Shown: in pieces, positions 44,886 through 56,971 of the stretch | Position numbering within the stretch: position 1 is the stretch's first letter | Layout: each line of letters opens with the position of its first letter | Assembly: GCA_022453515.1 (NCBI GenBank) | Contig: JAJNNY010000054.1 | Location: 186,001-250,000 of the forward strand | From: Astrocystis sublimbata | Taxonomy: Eukaryota; Ascomycota; Sordariomycetes; Xylariales; Xylariaceae | DNA: 64,000 bases | Reading direction: 5' to 3' | Program-made: the position numbers and the translations under genes | The notes under the pieces: generated by a model | The model's database searches: none | What the model saw: the letters and a program-made list of their open reading frames with translations, nothing else | Told to the model about the DNA's origin: nothing

Positions 44886-46359
44886 TCACACACCCCTCAG
44901 CAGCGCCAACAAATCCTTATCACAAAACTCCCAAGGGTGGTCGTAGATTTGTCCGTCGCGATTGAGGCGCCAACCAGGCCAGCCGGCGCTGCCCTTTTCG
45001 TGTTCATGGTAGGTGGGGGCGCACGGCGTTGGAGGGGGGTTGAGCAGGTCGGCGCGCGCGCGCGGGTCGCCGCGGCTGTGGGACCCCGCCCACCATTTGT
45101 GCTGCTCCGGCGCGTCGTGCTCGCCGCGCTCGCAGCAGCTCCAGCGCCGCCCGACGTCTTCGGACGGATACATGCCGCTGGCCTCCGATTCTTCGCCGGC
45201 GCGCCAGCGTGAGTCGGTGTGGATTTTGGGGGGCGGGACGCGGAGGATACCGTGGTGCTCTGGGGAGGGTGTTAGTTAAGGATTTTCTTTTTTTGGTTCT
45301 CTTATTGTTTTTGTAGGAGATGGGAGATAGGGGGTGGGGACATAGGGCCATAGGGAGGTGGTTAGGTAAAGGGGTATATGAATATCGTTTCGTGGTGGTT
45401 TGCTTTGAGACGAGGCTTATGTGGATCGGATGTGACATTGGATGACTGGATGACTAGATGATTGATTGGTGGATTGATGGGATATAGTGTGGTGTGACGG
45501 GGGACAAGCATGCGGTAGGATTGTACTCACTCTAGCAAACCCAAGGATGCGTATTCTCCTCCCGCCTGACTTTTTTTTCACAGTGGACGCACATGAACTC
45601 GGCCGGCAGCTCACTCGGGCTCGGTGGGACCCGGTCATCGTGGCCCTCTCGTTTGAACCGGCGGGAGAACTTGCCGCTGACTCGGACGTCGGCCTCGCGC
45701 TTCTGCTTGTCGTCATTGCTCTCGTCCTTGTACTCCACCTTGTCCTTGTACTCGACCTTTCCCTTGTCCTCGACCTTGCCCTCGTCCTCCTTCCCCTTTT
45801 CCTTTTCCTTTTCCTTCTCCTTCTCCTTCTTATATCCCCGCTCGATCTCCGTCTTGGGAAAAGACTCAATCTTCGGAAGCGCATCGGCGTACGTTATCTT
45901 GGGCACTATTCTTGCTCGCGTTTCCTTGTGTTCTTCCGACTCAAGCTTGGCGCGTTTGTGGTGGTGGTACTGATGGCAAGGGTCGTGCTGCTGCTGGCGC
46001 TTCTGACTCACCCCGCCGCCGCCGCCTCGGCGCGCTGTGAAAGGGCGAGGGCGAGCCGTCGTTACCTCGGCCGGCAGTTGTTTGTCCACGTCTGTTTCCT
46101 TATCTGGACTGCTGCTTTCGTTTGTGTCATCCGAGGGCGGGGATCGGTGGTGCCAAACCCCTCCTCTGCCTCCTCCTCCTCTTTCTCCTCCTGCTGCTGC
46201 TCCTCCTCTTCCTCCTCCTCTGCGGGCAAAGAATTTGCGACTCATGTATCTATCTTCCAGGTACTTGTTGCTGTTTTCGATCAGAGTATGCGAATGCGAA
46301 TGCGAATCGATATAGGGTAACAAAGTTCGAATCAATTGACTAGCAATTGAAGGGGCCAA
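44886..46359 (-). CDS. Lys/Glu- and Gly/Arg-rich protein with Cys/His cluster; in-frame TAG at the splice junction
   Basis: Two exons on minus, 45531-46359 and 44886-45259, with a 271-nt GTGAGT...CCCCAG intron and a CTTAACTAAC branch site; phases agree. The start may instead be 46245 (MSRKFFARRGG). Exon 1 encodes an RGG-rich segment, an acidic/basic linker and a KEKEKEKEKEK stretch, then EFMCVHCEKKVRREE and HPWVC. The next codon is TAG (45532-45534), one base before the donor, followed across the junction by KHHGILRVPPPKIHTDSRW, then RRWSCCERGEHDAPEQHKWW and a C-terminal WEFCDKDLLALLRGV. The paired Cys/His suggest zinc binding, possibly a nucleic-acid-related protein given the RGG segment. 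With the TAG decoded the product is about 400 aa; otherwise it stops at 275. No family recognised. The TAG may be a nonsense mutation, an error or an editing site. Confidence 0.6.
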
Positions 46360-48528
46360 TGCTTGAGAGAGAGAGAGAAAGAGATGTGCAGAGTTACAGA
46401 CAGAAAAGAAGCCTTGTTTCTAGTAAAATTGGGCCAATTGAATGAACATGCAAAGGATGGGTGATGTTTTTGCTAATTCTCGAGAGAATGATGCATTGCT
46501 TCGATGTACGTAGGTAGGTGAGTAGGTTGGTTGGTTGGTTGGTTGGTTGGTTGGTTGGTTGCCTGCTGCTTGTTTGTTTATTGTACGATGTCGATTTGCC
46601 GAGGAACGGGAAACAAGAGAATGTATGTGATGTGTGCACGACCTTATCTACATCCACAGAACGTAGATATACACAGTACCAATAGAGGTAAATAAATAGA
46701 ATAGGTACAGTCTAGATGAAAGGTAAACAAGAAAAGTTTGCTCTTGCCTCAATAAATAGTCTATAAATAATGGGCTGCTGGAACCGCGAGGGTTTTAAAT
46801 AACGGTTAAGAAATAAACGTACTACTACTGCTTGATAAGACTAAATCGTCAAGTCATTCCAAATTTGCCACGTACCTAACCTAACTCATTGACCACAGCT
46901 CTGGTTAGGCATCAACGCGGAATCATCAACGCGGAATTTTCCAGCTTTGGATGCAACAACCCTTCAGCTTAGGCAGGTACGTAGGCGTGCCTGCCTCTGC
47001 AGCATGCATTCGAATCGTCGGACACAGCATTAGCGCGGAACGTCCTCGTAGGCTTGATCATCTGATATCGTGGTCTAAATCTTATCAAGTCGTCTGACGC
47101 GAGACTGGATGAGACGCTTGCCCTTTCCTTGCCTTCAGTTATATATACACATTAAATGCCGTGATGTATACACAGTTGTTCTTGATCATCTGATATAACT
47201 TAGGTACTTTGTGTGATCTTCCGTATAGTATTGGGGTAACAGAAACCTGTCCAAGCTGGATTAGAAGATTCGCCTATTCAAAATATGATTTAGTAATATT
47301 ATGAAAAGTAGGTAACAGGACAACCAGTGTTTAATAGACATAAATGGAAACCACCTTCCACATTTTGGAATTATATGATATATGATATATGATAAGGGCT
47401 AATAGACAGATGATTACTAATCTCGTCTCACACTAGAGCCAGGCAAAGTTTACAAACCTTCGAACATGAAAGTGCTACGCATATGGAAAGAAGAACTGGG
47501 CCATCACAAATGGGCAGAGGCGAGCGGATGAGGACATGATTGCAACTCGTAGGACAATACCATTGTATTATAACCTCGTAGGCACTACCTGGTAGATAGA
47601 GCGGTGGAAAATAAAGGTAATGCACTTCATCCGAATATTATTGCTGGCGAGGTACCACCCCTCCCCCCCTCCCCCCTTTTCCTTTCCTGTCCATGTTTTG
47701 CTCTATACAAAGGCCGGGGTATTTACCGCCATCTTAGGGTATTCCAACTGGTTTGATTGAGACGAAATCAATCGAGATGAAACAGCTGCTGGGTCTATCT
47801 CATGAGATGACCGCAGCTTACGGCATTATACTCGACATCTGATTGAAGCCGGGGAAGATGCACATGAAGTGCCATGACTACTAAATCGCGGGTGCTCTGG
47901 AATCACTACCACAACTTGACGCCTCAACGTACATGATGAGATTGGAGTTACAAGGTCACTTCTCAAGGCAACGAAGGAGGAGAATTATCTCAACTGTCAA
48001 TCACAGGGCGCGAAGCCAGATGAGGTGGCAAGCATGAGAAAGTGGACTGGTGATATTATTCTTACTGCCTATTTCGATGAATCAGACAGCTATGCAATGT
48101 ACAAAAGCCTTCCAGTTTCAATCTTATTCTGAATAAGTCTGCACAACAACAGGGGAAAAGAAGGGAAACAAAAAAACAAAAAAACAAAAAAACGAAGTCC
48201 GCTGACCATAGACTTATTGCCATCCGTGAACGCCGTCCCGTGTAATAACATGCTTGTAGTTGGAAGCACCTCTTGAGATGACTAATCCGCATACAAACTA
48301 ACAATGGTTGCCCAATGGAAAATACTTCTCCTAAAACACCGAATTTTTTCATGCAGTAGTGGAGGTAATATCGCTCTATCTTGGAGAACACATGGCGATG
48401 CGGATGCAAAAAGACAATGCTTCGTCCCCCCTAGCCATTGGTGCGGTGCTCCGTCCGCAGCCGTACGCCGAAAGATAAGAGAGAAAAGCTGGTTCGTAAA
48501 TCATGTGCTACGTGGTGTCGCCACAGCA
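46360..48528. other. Large spacer with GGTT repeat
   Basis: About 2.2 kb without a gene. Contains nine tandem GGTT units at 46525-46560 in the upstream region of the previous gene, a C-rich pyrimidine tract near 47.66-47.69 kb and an AAAAAAC-type tract near 48.17 kb. Middle part is AT-rich. Confidence 0.45.
46525..46560. repeat. GGTT tetranucleotide microsatellite (9 units)
   Basis: Nine perfect GGTT units lie about 165 bp upstream of the start codon of the minus-strand zinc-protein-like gene, within its probable promoter or leader. Confidence 0.9.
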
Positions 48529-49896
48529 TTATCGTCCTCCTTGCGCCCATCGTCGTTTGCGCTCCTCCTTTTCGCGTTTCAGTTTCGCTTCCAAGGCCTG
48601 TTCGCGTCTGTCCTCTTCCAGCGCAGCCCTTTCAGCTCTTCTTTCCTCTCCGTCGATATCGTCCATGCCCGCTTCCATGTCGCTTGATCCGTCAGAGTCG
48701 TAGTATCGAGGACCAGCATCGTCTTCGTCGTCATCATACTCGATGAAGTCGTCCAGTTCTTCGTCATAGTCATCTTCATATTTACTCCGGCGACTTGTCC
48801 GTGGCGGTCCGAGGAGTCCACCTGCACCATGTCTAGGACGCTGATCACCTCTGGAGGGGCCGTTACCTGCTGTGGTCCCGGGACGGGACCGCGCGGTTCC
48901 CGCGTAGCCAGTAGTTGCCACTGCGGCCTTCTTGACCTTCTTCTCAGCGACCTCATTTACTGCAGATGCCGGCTTTGACTTTCCGGCTGCTTTGACGTCC
49001 CTTGCAGAGCCGTTTTTGGAAGGCAGGCGCGGTGTTGCTCCTGGAGGGCCGTTGTCACGACCTGGGTTAGTGGCAGCCCGTCCAGTTCCAGTGTAAGAAG
49101 AGGGTGCTGCCTTCCCCTTGGCGGCCAAGCCCATGCCAAGTTTCTGTCCTGGCTTGGTGACTTCGCGTTCCTTCTTCACTGGAGCTTTATCCGTTGACTT
49201 ATGTTGGATTTTGCCAACCTGTCCCATAACCTCCTGAGCCTTTGCCGCACGAGCCATTATATCCTTGAAAGAGCCCTTCTTCGGCGCCTGCGATGGGTTT
49301 GAGGTAGTTGGAGTGGTTGGCGAACGCCTCGCTGGGGCCGCTCTCGCATTAGCCAAGGCTGATTGGCTCAGTTTCGGACGGCTGACTACTTCGGAAGAGC
49401 GTTTTGACTGAGTGGTGCTGGTTGATGTGGGGGGGATCTTGCCGTTGGAGGCGGATGCCACGCGTTGGCTTGTAGAAGCGGGAGATTCGCGTCGCCCGTT
49501 TATCGCCGGTGAACTGGTGCGATGCGGGAGTGTTGTCGAAGAGCTCATGGTGGAGGCTCTGCTCGGAGGAGCAACAGGTTTCACTGGTCGCGACACTGAG
49601 TATGACCGCTCCACAACCCGGCCTTCTCCATCGCGGGTAACCTTACTAGAGGAGTAAGATCCATCAGGCTGTCGCGCCTTTGTCAACTTGGTAGAAGTCA
49701 CACCGTTGGAGCCATCATCCGCCTTTCGCTTGATTCCGGCGGATGCTGATGACGCGGTCGGTTTGGGGGAGGGGGCGGATCCCGGCCCCCCCGAAATCTC
49801 TGCGAGGAGGTCACCAATCTGTCGTCGCAGCCGGGTTAGCATGGGGCACTTCTAACATGGCAGTGAGTCACGTCATCGGTTTGTACGCACCGGCAT
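48529..49896 (-). CDS. SPT2: Spt2, histone H3-H4 chaperone
   Basis: Two exons on minus: a 6-nt first coding exon (49891-49896, Met-Pro) and 48529-49818, giving 431 aa. The joined start is MP-IGDLLAEISGG, as in other ascomycete Spt2 proteins; using an ATG inside the 72-nt intron would add an unrelated leader. The long middle is Ser/Pro/Lys-rich and disordered (SYSVSRPVKPVAPPSR, GSFKDIMARAAKAQEV). The conserved C-terminal module is intact: YEDDYDEELDDFIEYDDDED, acidic, then DIDGEERRAERAALEEDRRE and KREKEERKRRWAQGGR. In yeast and animals this region binds H3-H4 tetramers, supports nucleosome recycling during transcription and promotes RNA polymerase I transcription. Nuclear or nucleolar location is expected. 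Confidence 0.92.
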
Positions 49897-51136
49897 GTTG
49901 AAGATCGGGTCTGTACGAGACTGCTCACGATGGTGCTTGGCAAGTGGGAGCAAGGGCGATGGCCATCAAAGGTCGTGGCAGGCTCGGGGAGTCATGGAGT
50001 GTTTGTTGGGACGTGGCCTGATTACGCCTGTCCCCCTGGGACCTCGAAGCCGTGGTGGACGTCAGGCAAGGGAAGCGGCGGTGCGCATAAAGAGTAAAAC
50101 TGAAAACCCGAGGCCACCTAATCGAACCACACCCTATCGAGGAGCACGGAGTTCTCACAGGCGATCAGGGAACGGATGCGGAGGCGGTGGTGGTGCACAA
50201 GCCCAGCGAACAAAGAATATGATCGAAAAGTCAAGGTTGCGCCGCCAGCCAACCTTAATAGTACTTTGTACCGGGTACTGGCTGAGTGCTACCTGCTGAT
50301 CAGATAAGACTGAGACGGCGCTGTCGTAGGCTATCAGGCCATGTCAGGTACCTGGCCTCGGGAAACGCCTACGTGGGTACCAGGCCGTGCTGGGCGGACA
50401 AACGGGCTCAAAGGGCGCAGAGCTGTGGCTGGGGTGCCCTGCGCGACGTCATTAAACCTTCGTTGATTCGTTCCTTCCCACATTGAATGCAAACCAACAA
50501 CCAACGCTGCCTGGCGGTGGAGTGGGTCCCAACAAATACAGGTGCATCGGTACCTAAGCTTGGGTGGGAGGCGCCAACAAGCAGAGGTGCTGTTGTGCCA
50601 CGAGTGCCATCCATCCCAGGTCTTCCCCAGGGCGCCAGGCACCAAGCCTCGAGTGCTGAATGGAAAGGGCACTTACGGCTGGGTGGGGCTGCACCTCCAG
50701 GGCTGCACCATGAGCTGAGCCCCGTTATATGGATAATAGCCACTACACCCTTATCGCCCACCCAGCAGACCTAGAGACCAAGAGCCCTAATCAGGTGATC
50801 ATCGCCCGCAGTCCATCGCATAGCAGCCCCACAGTACGTACAGCCGGTCCCACGAATTGCGTGCATACCAGCGCAAAAAGGCGACTAGGCTAGTGACATT
50901 TTAACGGCAACTTTTCTGAACCGCATCCCGCTTCCCGTATTCACACCCAACACCTTAGAGAACTCGAAGTCTCAGTCTCCGCCCAATTCCGCGGTTAAAT
51001 CGATTGATTACTCGTGTTCGACACATCTCCTAACTGTGAGTAGTCTTCTTGTCGATTTGAGGATTGCCGTCCGTCAAGCCTGTCGAGAGTGCATCACCAA
51101 CTGACCACGAATTGCGAAACAGCACCAACCACCAAG
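49897..51136. other. Divergent spacer between SPT2 and the P2 gene
   Basis: About 1.2 kb with the promoters of two diverging genes. Overlapping short frames on both strands at 50.3-50.8 kb are GC-driven and lack motifs. The last 200 nt before P2 are pyrimidine-rich, as usual for ribosomal-protein leaders. Confidence 0.45.
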
Positions 51137-51596
51137 ATGAAGCACCTCGCAGCTTACCTCCTTCTCGGCCTCGCCGGCAACTCGTCCCCTTCGGCCAAGG
51201 ACGTCAAGAAGGTCCTCGACTCCGTCGGAATTGAGACCGATGACGAGCGCCTGAAGTCCCTCCTCTCCGAGCTCGAGGGCAAGGACATCAACGAGGTGCG
51301 ACCATATATAGCTCATGTGGATGTGATGCGAACTTGATGACTAACCGTGTCTCTGCAGTTGATCGCTGAGGGTTCCTCTAAGCTCGCCTCCGTCCCCAGC
51401 GGTGGTGCTGGTGGCGCCCCTGCTGCTGGTGGTGCTGCCGCTGGCGGTGCCGCTGCCGCCGAGGAGAAGGCCGAGGAGAAGGAAGAGGGTACGCTCGTAC
51501 CATCAACTCTTACTTGGCGGGATCACCTATGTGCTAACACCCGCAACAGAGAAGGAGGAGTCCGACGACGACATGGGATTCGGTCTCTTCGACTAA
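51137..51596 (+). CDS. RPP2: 60S acidic ribosomal protein P2 (stalk)
   Basis: Three exons (51137-51295, 51359-51488, 51550-51596) encode 111 aa, the usual length. [15 protein letters not shown] and [22 protein letters not shown] form the N-terminal dimerisation domain typical of P2 (P1 starts differently), then an Ala/Gly hinge ([18 protein letters not shown]) and the acidic end [15 protein letters not shown], the universal stalk tail that contacts elongation factors and ribotoxins. Introns interrupt at INE-LIAEG and at EKEEE before the tail, both in frame. The protein pairs with P1 on uL10 in the cytosolic ribosome and recruits translational GTPases. Two phosphorylation-type Ser residues lie in the tail. 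Confidence 0.97.
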
Positions 51597-52886
51597 GCGT
51601 CTCATTTCAACTCTTACGCAAACGAAGTCAAACGATATTGGGGAACAGGTACAAAAATGGGCTGCGATGGTCATGCATGGTTTCCGGCGTGGAAGGGTTT
51701 GCTTTTGAACGTTCTCGGGACCGAGAGAGCCATCTGAGATATCCACAGTCGGTCATGGCCAATACATCAGGTTCTACTTCTCCAACGTTTATTCTTGCAA
51801 CTGCAAATGTGAAGGATTCGCTCGGTACCCGGTTTGTGATTCGATTGAGTGTAACGTCATTATCGGTTCCATCGGTAAGAGTAGTCACACAGCAATGAAG
51901 GAATCATACCACGCATCAGTACACCTTATGAATCTATCTTCCTGGGGTAGATGACTTTCTATCCTAAAACCCGACCAGTATTCGTGAGGTATATCAACTA
52001 CACTGTTGGTTATAAATGTGCCAAAATAGTTGGGTACGTAAACACCAAGAGCGCTGTTAGGTATTGAAGCCAAGTCACGAGGTATTGCCCACTGGCAGAC
52101 TCCTTCACTGTTGTGTTCTCTGAGCTGTTCGTTATTCTTCACTCAGGTATGTTGCAGTCTATGTAGACTGCACATGCAATATTGCCTACATACATGTGGT
52201 CAAAAAAGTCAGAGTAGATCATGCATTGATATGGACCTGCTATTTCCAGTACATTTCGGTAGATTTCACAGTATCCAACGAGAGCACCAGGCTATGGGGA
52301 TCTATTAATCCGTGGGTGTGTGGCCCATTCTCTGGCCCATGTATGTAAAACCTACCCGTGAACGCAATGCAAATGCAGCCTCGTCAGCTGCCTAGGTATG
52401 CACCCACTTGAACTGGTTGGATATTATCCTGGCACTCAAGGCTCATGGTGGCTCATTAGTTGGCCGACTGGCCACTGCATGAAGCTCATTAAAGTGCGAG
52501 TGGTTCGGTGGTGGGGTGGTGCGCTATGCATCTCACTCATTGGCTGGAGAGAACGAACTGCGGGTCATGGTTGCCCCATCAACGGCCCCAAAAATGAAAA
52601 TATGGGGACACGACGACAGATGCCCCATTACGCGCCAAACATTCAACACTCCATCTTTCAACTCGCCCTGACATGCTTACCTATCTGTAGCGACATCTCG
52701 ACAACCGACCACCGGCTTACAATGTTCTCTTCTTTTTGAACCTCGACTAGCGCCGACACCCCCCGATTGCTTTAATATCGCTACGACAGCCTTCGGATGA
52801 CCAATTCGCTCATTCGACACGCTACAACAAGTTGATTGTCTCGAACATTACATTTACAGCGCAGAAAATAAACAACACGCCCACCT
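51597..52886. other. Spacer between P2 and MPS1
   Basis: About 1.3 kb. 3' flank of P2, then AT-rich sequence and the upstream region of the kinase gene. No gene or repeat found. Confidence 0.45.
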
Positions 52887-55670
52887 ATGGCTACAGCGTC
52901 ACCCACACCGGCCGGCGCCGATCTTTGGCAATCCGATTCTCTTCTGCGGAAGCCTTCGCTACGGTCGAGTACGAGAAGGGCCATCCCTCGTCCACAGGTC
53001 AACCGCGCCGACTTGAAACCAGCGCCCAATGCCTACGCCCTGCGGCCCAAGGCCGAGATGCATTCGCAGCTCGCCGGCGATAGCTCCGACGAAGACATCC
53101 CGGTGCCCAAAGCCAGTGCACTTACCAACGAAATACTCAATCGGGGCGGAGATGCTGCCGCGAGGGACTACGGTCGTGTTCGGACAAGAGCTCAGAGTCA
53201 CCGACCATCCTCGCCGCCCGCGCAGCCCGAGCAGCCAAAGCCTATGAAGCGTCGCAGTGTCCTGACCGCTTCCGTCGCTTCAATTGATCAAGACAAGAGA
53301 CAAACGCGTGCAGCCAGTGCACGGCCATCGTCGCGACAATCATCAAGGCCATCGTCCCCAGCACGTAGCCACACCAGCAAGGATGCCAGTCCCGTACGGA
53401 AGCGAGTGGTGCGGTTGAGTAGCACATCGCAAGGCTCTGCCGCCTCCTCCGCCTCGCAATACAAACCAGCGAAAAGAAGGTCAACTTCGACATCTTTGTC
53501 AGCGTCACAGATTAGGAATGGGCCACCAAGTGTTGATGGCAGCGTGGAGGAGAAGGCCAACAACTCTGAAGTCAGGGAGAAGGAAATAAACACTCCCGGC
53601 CAGCATGGTCGCGTGGTGAGGATAGCAACAGGCTCTGGAAATAGGGGTCGCTCGACCGGCTCCTCTGCAGTCTCTTCCAAAAGAGCCGACTCAGCCTCCC
53701 GAGGGGTTGACAACGACTTGCCGGACGAACCACAGACAGCTGGTCGTCACCAGCGCGATGTCAGTTTTGAGAGCGTTTCGCGGCGAAACTCCAACCCTTC
53801 CCGGGTTCGGAATGAGGAAAACCCAGCGCCTCAAAGCTCGATGCGAGTGAAGAGGGTGGGCAAGCTTCCCGGTAGCTTTCTCAGTGGACCTGCTCGAAGG
53901 GGTGGCAGAAGACAGAGCGAAGAGGATGCCGAGGCCGAGAACGACTTGCTTAGATACAATCAAGATGTGGATGACCAGCAACCCAACGACCTCATAGACT
54001 TGGAGCCTGTCGACAACCCTGTGCCATCTTACTTAGCACCAGACCGGATCGCCTCTGGAAGCCCTGTTAGTGCTAAGTCCTCAGCACGGGCCGGTTTGTA
54101 CCGACGGTCTCCCGTGCAAGATGCAGAGGAACAACGACGACTGGATCGCAATTCTCCAGATACAGACGGGGGCGATATCATCATTCCACGCTACACGCTC
54201 CCGCCTCCCAGATCGGATATCCTACCCACCAGGAATGACCAGGAGAACGAAGCCCCGCCAACCTTCAGGAGAGAAAAGCCGGCTGGAAGCTTACTACTCG
54301 AAAAGGACTTTGTGAAGCCCGTGGTCCGCCCAATCAGCACCAACGCCAATGCTCTGCGCCCTGCTTCCCCAGAGCGAAAAGCACTGGGCTCCTTGCCCAA
54401 CAACACACCACGCCGAGCTGTTCCCCCGCCTCCGCCAAAGATGTCGATTCTCAACGCGGCTACGGCCACTGCCGGCGCAGCCACCACCTCTCAGGGTGCG
54501 GGACGGCGGCGGAACTATATGAAGGTGAATGGAAAAGCTTACACCCGTATAGACTGCCTAGGTCGGGGAGGCAGTGGCAAGGTTTACAGAGTAGCCGCCG
54601 ACAACGGTAGCATGTACGCGCTCAAACGTGTCTCGATCGAGAATGCGGACGAGAACACCGTAAAAGGATACAAAGGAGAAATCGACCTTCTCAAGAAACT
54701 CAACAAAGTCGAGCGCGTTATCACCCTTTTCGACTATGAGATGAACGACGACAAGCAGGTGCTCAGTCTGGTAAGTCTGGTTCACCCCATATGTTAGCTT
54801 TTTGGAGGATTTCGAACTAATTGGATCAAACAGCTTATGGAGATGGGCGAAATTGACCTCCACAAACTCCTCAGCCAAGCCATGTCAGCAGAGAACGCAA
54901 AGTTCAACCCTGTCTTCGTGCGCTACATCTGGCAGGAGATGCTCGAGTGTCTAGCATCCGTACACGCGCACGACATCGTGCACTCGGACCTGAAGCCCGC
55001 CAACTTCGTGCTCAAGCAAGGCCGGCTCAAGCTCATCGACTTCGGCATCGCCAACGCGATCCAGACGGACGAAACAGTCAACGTGCACCGCGAGACGCAG
55101 ATCGGCACGCCCAACTACATGTCGCCGGAATCGCTGATCGACTCCAACACGACAGGCGCCGACGGCCGCAGAATCAATACAGGAGGCTCCTACCACCCGG
55201 CGCAGGCAAAGCTGATGAAGCTCGGCAAGCCGAGCGATATCTGGAGTCTGGGCTGTATTTTGTACCAGATGGTCTACGGCCAGCCGCCCTTCGGCCACAT
55301 CGCGAACCAGATCGGCCGCTGCCACGCCATCATCGACTGGCGGCACGAGATCGCGTTTCCGGAGCGCGGCATGGGCGGCGTGCGCGTGCCGGCTTCGCTG
55401 CTTGAGACACTAAGGAATTGCTTGGATCGCGATCTGCGGAACCGCCCGACTTGTGAGGAGTTGTTGGCGCCGAGCGATCGGTTCCTCTATCCGGTCGAGA
55501 TGACCAAGGAGAGGTTGGGCAGCTTCATGTTGAGCTTTGCGAAGCTGTGTAGGGATCGCGGGAGCGTGCCGAGTGATGCCGAGGTGTTTAATTTGCTGGC
55601 GCCCAAGTACTGGGAGAAGCTTGTTGAGATGAATGGTGGCGAGGCGGGGCCTGTTGATGCTAGGAGGTGA
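52887..55670 (+). CDS. MPS1: Mps1/TTK-type dual-specificity protein kinase
   Basis: Two exons (52887-54770 and 54834-55670) give 906 aa. The first 540 residues are Ser/Pro/Arg-rich and disordered, holding docking and phosphorylation regions. The kinase domain begins at YMKVNGKAYTRIDCLGRGGS with GRGGSGKVY (Gly loop), YALKRV (VAIK lysine), HSDLKPANFVL (catalytic loop; HSD in place of HRD is characteristic of Mps1), DFGIA (DFG) and IGTPNYMSPE (activation segment). KPSDIWSLGCILYQMVYG and a RPTCEELL near the end complete it. The intron splits the hinge at VLSL-LMEMGE, in frame. Mps1 phosphorylates kinetochore Knl1/Spc105 to start the spindle checkpoint and acts in spindle pole duplication in yeast. 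Confidence 0.95.
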
Positions 55671-56971
55671 TGATTGCGTGGTTGGTTGGTGTTGTGTTGT
55701 GTTGTGGTGCGCAAACATGAGGGGTAATGTAATTGTTGAAAGACCTAACAAGAAGCAGAAGAAGGATGATCCCGGGAATGGGGGGGAGGGGATCCTGTCA
55801 CGACTATTCACGACCTGGGGGATAGAAAAAGCGGGAGTTTTTTCTTTTTTAATCATTCTTGTCATTCATTGCTGGCGGGAGGAATGATTTTGTTTCCGTT
55901 TCTTCGAAATCAGGAGAATTCGGGGTTTGATTTTGTTGTTGAATATTGTTGGTGGTGTTGATGGTGTGGTGTTGGATTAGAAGCTGGATACCTAAACCAT
56001 AGTATCTGGTCTATACCTTGTCTTGTACATTCAATCATTCAATTCGATGGTACCTACTTGGTTCATCCTGCAAACTACTTACCTAAATTTCAATCGTCTC
56101 TTGTTGTTGTTATTGCCGTTTGAGGCATCTTGTTTGGTTTGGTTCTGCTGTTGCCTTTAAAGATCCCCCCCTTGCGTTTCATGTTGAGAGGTTGGTGTTG
56201 TCGTTGAGCATGGATGGGTAGGTATATATGATACAAGAAAGACTGTCTTCGGTGCTCGCTCGTCAAACTCCTAGAAACTGAGTTTGTTTGGCGCGGGAGA
56301 TACAAATACATTTCCATTTCTAAAGCTTATTTCTGTGTGTCTTGCTGAAACAAGGAGATAAATCCAATTCGAGCTCTCGACATCCGTCTCTTTCCCTTAC
56401 GTATTCGAATATTTAGTGCCTTTTTAGATGGGGATATCTCTAGACTGAGGATGCGATATTGTCTGTCATTCATGCTGTTGATGACGTTTCTTTGACATCA
56501 CCAAAGTACCATAATGACATATCCTTGATTTGGTCATGTTCGTCTCTTCTTAAATCGCACAGATATTCATTCAGAACAAGGTAGGGTGTTTGTGATCGTA
56601 GTAATACACTGGCTTTTTCTTTATATGCAAGACACTCGTAATCGAGGCGGGATTCTAGATACATCAGCCTCTAGGTATCTATTTGGTGATACAAGTGTTG
56701 GCTACAAGGAGCTCGCAGGATGTGGATGGAGCCATAGGCCCGGTACAGCTCTGGGGAGGGTCGCCGTCTGTGCAACCCGCACATTGGAGGAATGAGTGAA
56801 TTTGTCGAATTTCATCCGTATATCGCCAATATCGATTCATCGGTTGGATGGCAACATTAGCCCGGAGTTCTGCCAACAGCCATCATTCTGCCTCTAGGCC
56901 TTTTCCATTTTCATGACAGGGTCTTCCGATTTTCGAATTCTCTTTCATCTTCATCATTCCCTTCCACCCTC
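55671..56971. other. Convergent spacer
   Basis: About 1.3 kb between MPS1 and the bL21m gene, both ending here. T- and GTT-rich runs in the 3' flank of MPS1; nothing else recognised. Confidence 0.45.

Noticed and set aside
44681..45438. Plus-strand and alternative minus frames overlapping the zinc-protein-like gene
   Set aside because: They overlap the supported second exon and its intron and are Arg/Pro-rich shadows.
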